Shown piece by piece: positions 61,779-64,000 of a stretch of DNA of 64,000 nt; position 1 is the first letter of the stretch; the number at the start of each line of letters is the position of its first letter. The notes below the pieces were generated by a model that was not told where the DNA came from, made no database searches, and saw only the letters and a program-made list of their open reading frames with translations. Position numbers and translations under genes: made by a program. The stretch comes from Cucumis sativus (taxonomy: Eukaryota; Streptophyta; Magnoliopsida; Cucurbitales; Cucurbitaceae). The stretch lies in the NCBI RefSeq assembly GCF_000004075.3, contig NC_026660.2, positions 30,569,498-30,633,497 on the forward strand, written 5' to 3'.

Positions 61779-63392
61779 ATGTTGCCTCATTCTTTGATCC
61801 TTCTTCTTCTTGTTTCACTAATTTCATTAGCATCTTCATGTGAATTATCAACACCTCTTCAAACATTTCTTGATTGCCTTCCAATCCAATCTTCACCCTC
61901 CATTTCTAATGTAATCTACACTCCTCAGAACACTTCTTATTCTTCTGTTCTTCAATCCTACAACAGAAATCTCCGTTTTCTAACCCCACAAACCCCCAAA
62001 CCACTTGTCATTCTCACACCTCTCAACCCCACCCATGTCCAAGCCGCCATTCTCTGTGCCAACTCTACCGGTCTTGAGCTACGAGTCCGGAGTGGCGGCC
62101 ATGATTATGAGGGCCTCTCCTACCGCTCCAATGTTCCTTTCGTTCTTCTTGATATGTTCAATCTCCGTAACATTACCATTTCTAAAGAATCCACTGATTA
62201 CGTTGCGTGGATTGAAGCTGGCGCCATTGTAGGCGAACTTTACTATCGTATTGCTGAATTCAGTCCCACCCTTGCATTTCCCTCTGGGGTTTGTCCTACC
62301 ATGGGCGTCGGTGGCCATTTTAGTGGCGGCGGATATGGGAATCTCATGAGAAAATATGGTCTTTCAGTTGATAATATTATTGATGCTCTGTTTGTTGATG
62401 CAAATGGTGTGGTTCATGATCGTGAGTCTATGGGTGAAGATTTGTTTTGGGCTATTAGAGGAGGTGGGGCTGCCAGTTTTGGAGTTGTTATTTCGTGGAA
62501 GATCAAATTAGTGTCAGTCCCTGAAAAAGTTACGGTTTTCAATAAGAAATGGACTATAGAACAGGGTGCACTCGATGTGGCTCACCGTTGGCAGTTTGTG
62601 GCTCCTAATCTACCCAAGGAGTTGTTTATTAGAGCAATGCATAATGTAGTGGACACCAAAACAAAAGAAGGAAAATTCACAGTACAAGTTTCGTTTATTA
62701 GTTTGTTTCTGGGAACAACTGAATCTCTCATTCCTTTAATGGATAAGTATTTCCCTGAATTGGGTTTGACGGAAAGTGATTGTAGCGAGAGAAAATGGGT
62801 TGAATCCACTTTGTTTTGGTACAATTCCCCCAAAGGGAACAGTATTGATTTTCTGCTCGAGAGACCAAACAATGGCTCTAATTTCTTCAAGAGTAGATCC
62901 GATTATGTGAAGAAGCCGATCCCGAAGGAAGGGATTTCTGCGATTTGGCAAACGATGGTTGGATTCAAGAACACCAATTTGGTGATGCAATGGAATCCAT
63001 ATGGAGGAAGAATGTGGGAGATTGAAGAGTCAGCTACTCCATTTCCACATAGAGCTGGGAATTTGTTTTTGATTCAGTATCCATTGTCGTGGGTTGAAGA
63101 AGGTGCTGAAGCTGCAAACTTTTATACGAACATGTCGAAGAGTTTGTATGATTTCATGACTCCGTTTGTGTCATGCAGTCCTAGAGAATCGTTTTTGAAT
63201 TACAGAGATCTTGACATTGGAGCGAATTTAGGCAGTGGAATGGATGAGGGAATTGCAGAAATATACGGAAGGAAGTATTTTAAAGGGAACTTTGATCGAT
63301 TGGTAAAGGTGAAGACGATGGTGGATCCTGATAATTTCTTTAGAAACGAACAGAGTATTCCTCCATTGCCGAAAGAGTATTTGGGTGCCTGA
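61779..63392 (+). CDS. BBE-like FAD oxidoreductase 6 (Met gatekeeper)
   Basis: Single exon, 537 residues, starting MLPHSLILLLLVSL, with a signal peptide to about residue 20. H109 (RSGGHDYEG) and C172 (PSGVCPTMG) are the flavin sites. The gatekeeper is Met175, neither the Val of oxidases nor the Leu or Ile of dehydrogenases. The KIQY Lys is Leu431 (LFLIQYPLSW), while NPYGGRM and GGGYGN are standard. It has an insertion around KESTDYVAW and several sequons (NTS, NST, NIT, NGS). It is the only plus-strand member and is more distant from the others, so it is probably a separate old lineage. Confidence 0.94.
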   Translation: MLPHSLILLLLVSLISLASSCELSTPLQTFLDCLPIQSSPSISNVIYTPQNTSYSSVLQSYNRNLRFLTPQTPKPLVILTPLNPTHVQAAILCANSTGLELRVRSGGHDYEGLSYRSNVPFVLLDMFNLRNITISKESTDYVAWIEAGAIVGELYYRIAEFSPTLAFPSGVCPTMGVGGHFSGGGYGNLMRKYGLSVDNIIDALFVDANGVVHDRESMGEDLFWAIRGGGAASFGVVISWKIKLVSVPEKVTVFNKKWTIEQGALDVAHRWQFVAPNLPKELFIRAMHNVVDTKTKEGKFTVQVSFISLFLGTTESLIPLMDKYFPELGLTESDCSERKWVESTLFWYNSPKGNSIDFLLERPNNGSNFFKSRSDYVKKPIPKEGISAIWQTMVGFKNTNLVMQWNPYGGRMWEIEESATPFPHRAGNLFLIQYPLSWVEEGAEAANFYTNMSKSLYDFMTPFVSCSPRESFLNYRDLDIGANLGSGMDEGIAEIYGRKYFKGNFDRLVKVKTMVDPDNFFRNEQSIPPLPKEYLGA

Positions 63393-64000
63393 TTCTTCTA
63401 CTAATACATTAACTCATAGTGGTTTTGTAAGCTTCAACCGATATGAACTCCTCTAGTTGAGTTCATATTAGTTTAGTCCATATAATGTCATTTTGATTCC
63501 AATAGTTTTAAAAGTTGGTTTAATTTAATTTTAGTTCCTATGCATTTTAATAAACATTGTCTTCACTCCATGTTATATTCTTCCTATTTATTTAGCTATT
63601 CATAAATAGAGTACGAGAAGTTTTTAAATATAGCAAAAATGATCTAATTTATTTACATTATATTTATATTTGTCTAAATTCTATCAGTTCTAAATATAAA
63701 ACACACATTTTAGAAGTCATTAGACATAGATTGGCATGATGAATAATCTGAAAAAAAAAGTCAGTGTCTTTAAAAAAAATCACTTAAAAAATAGTTTTTT
63801 TTTTCAAAATAATAAAAAAGATAAACTATTTACCTTCAAGACAAAAAATAAAATAAAATAAAAAAATCCACTAAAAATAAAAATCTACCAAAAAAATAAC
63901 TAAAACATAAAAAGTTTATAATATAAATATTTTGCTAACTTTATCATTTTTGACAATTTTCTCAATTTCTCAAGATTAATGTTATTTTGGAAGATTCCAT
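63393..64000. other. 3' flank of BBE-like 6 with dispersed repeat relic
   Basis: The 3' UTR, then AT-rich DNA. 63620-63690 (AATATAGCAAAA, TTTACATTATATT, TTCTATCAGT) resembles the same dispersed repeat family as the MITE-like element at 20645. No gene is seen. Confidence 0.4.

Overview
This is 64 kb of AT-rich plant nuclear DNA. Genes have GT-AG introns, long spacers and TA microsatellites, and every family present is typical of land plants. The family mix fits a eudicot. Dispersed repeat motifs built on CTATCATTGATAG- and AAATATAGCAAAA-like strings, which I associate with Cucumis genomes, point to a cucurbit. That last step is a recollection, not something the window proves.

Layout: 1-3067 (+) holds the last exons of a coiled-coil protein. 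6952-9498 (+) is an intronless CrRLK1L receptor kinase very close to HERKULES2. 10015-11506 (-) is a PP2C phosphatase. 12556-29128 is a tandem cluster of seven two-exon germin-like protein (GLP) genes, six on the minus strand and one on the plus strand. The cluster is interrupted by a truncated ORC1-like copy (16702-18414) and two tRNA genes, Val-UAC and Lys-CUU. 32629-33915 (+) is an acidic membrane-type protein resembling the 'ethylene-responsive nuclear protein' family. 37030-39142 and 42067-43931 (+) are two tandem fatty acid 2-hydroxylase (FAH) genes with matching exon sizes and phases. 44893-63392 is a cluster of berberine bridge enzyme-like (BBE-like) flavoproteins: six intact intronless genes, five minus and the last plus, and one pseudogene.

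Working together: GLPs are secreted cupins, some with superoxide dismutase or oxalate oxidase activity, and BBE-like proteins are secreted bicovalent flavoenzymes, some of which make H2O2. HERK2-like kinases sense the cell wall, and 2-hydroxy sphingolipids affect plasma membrane order and defence. The window is therefore rich in apoplast and plasma-membrane functions, but this looks like neighbouring tandem expansions and not a proven pathway.

Most interesting points: the BBE-like copies differ at the oxygen 'gatekeeper' residue (Val, Leu or Met) and at catalytic-pocket residues. One GLP gene has an intron that is open in frame and encodes a hydrophobic insert. The ORC1 copy has one internal stop and an abrupt 3' end. 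Several GLP copies carry a duplicated promoter block. Small structural oddities include a (GGGCTT)n quadruplex-prone array, a MITE-like element, a SINE-like insertion in an FAH intron and a GC-rich inverted repeat in a GLP promoter.
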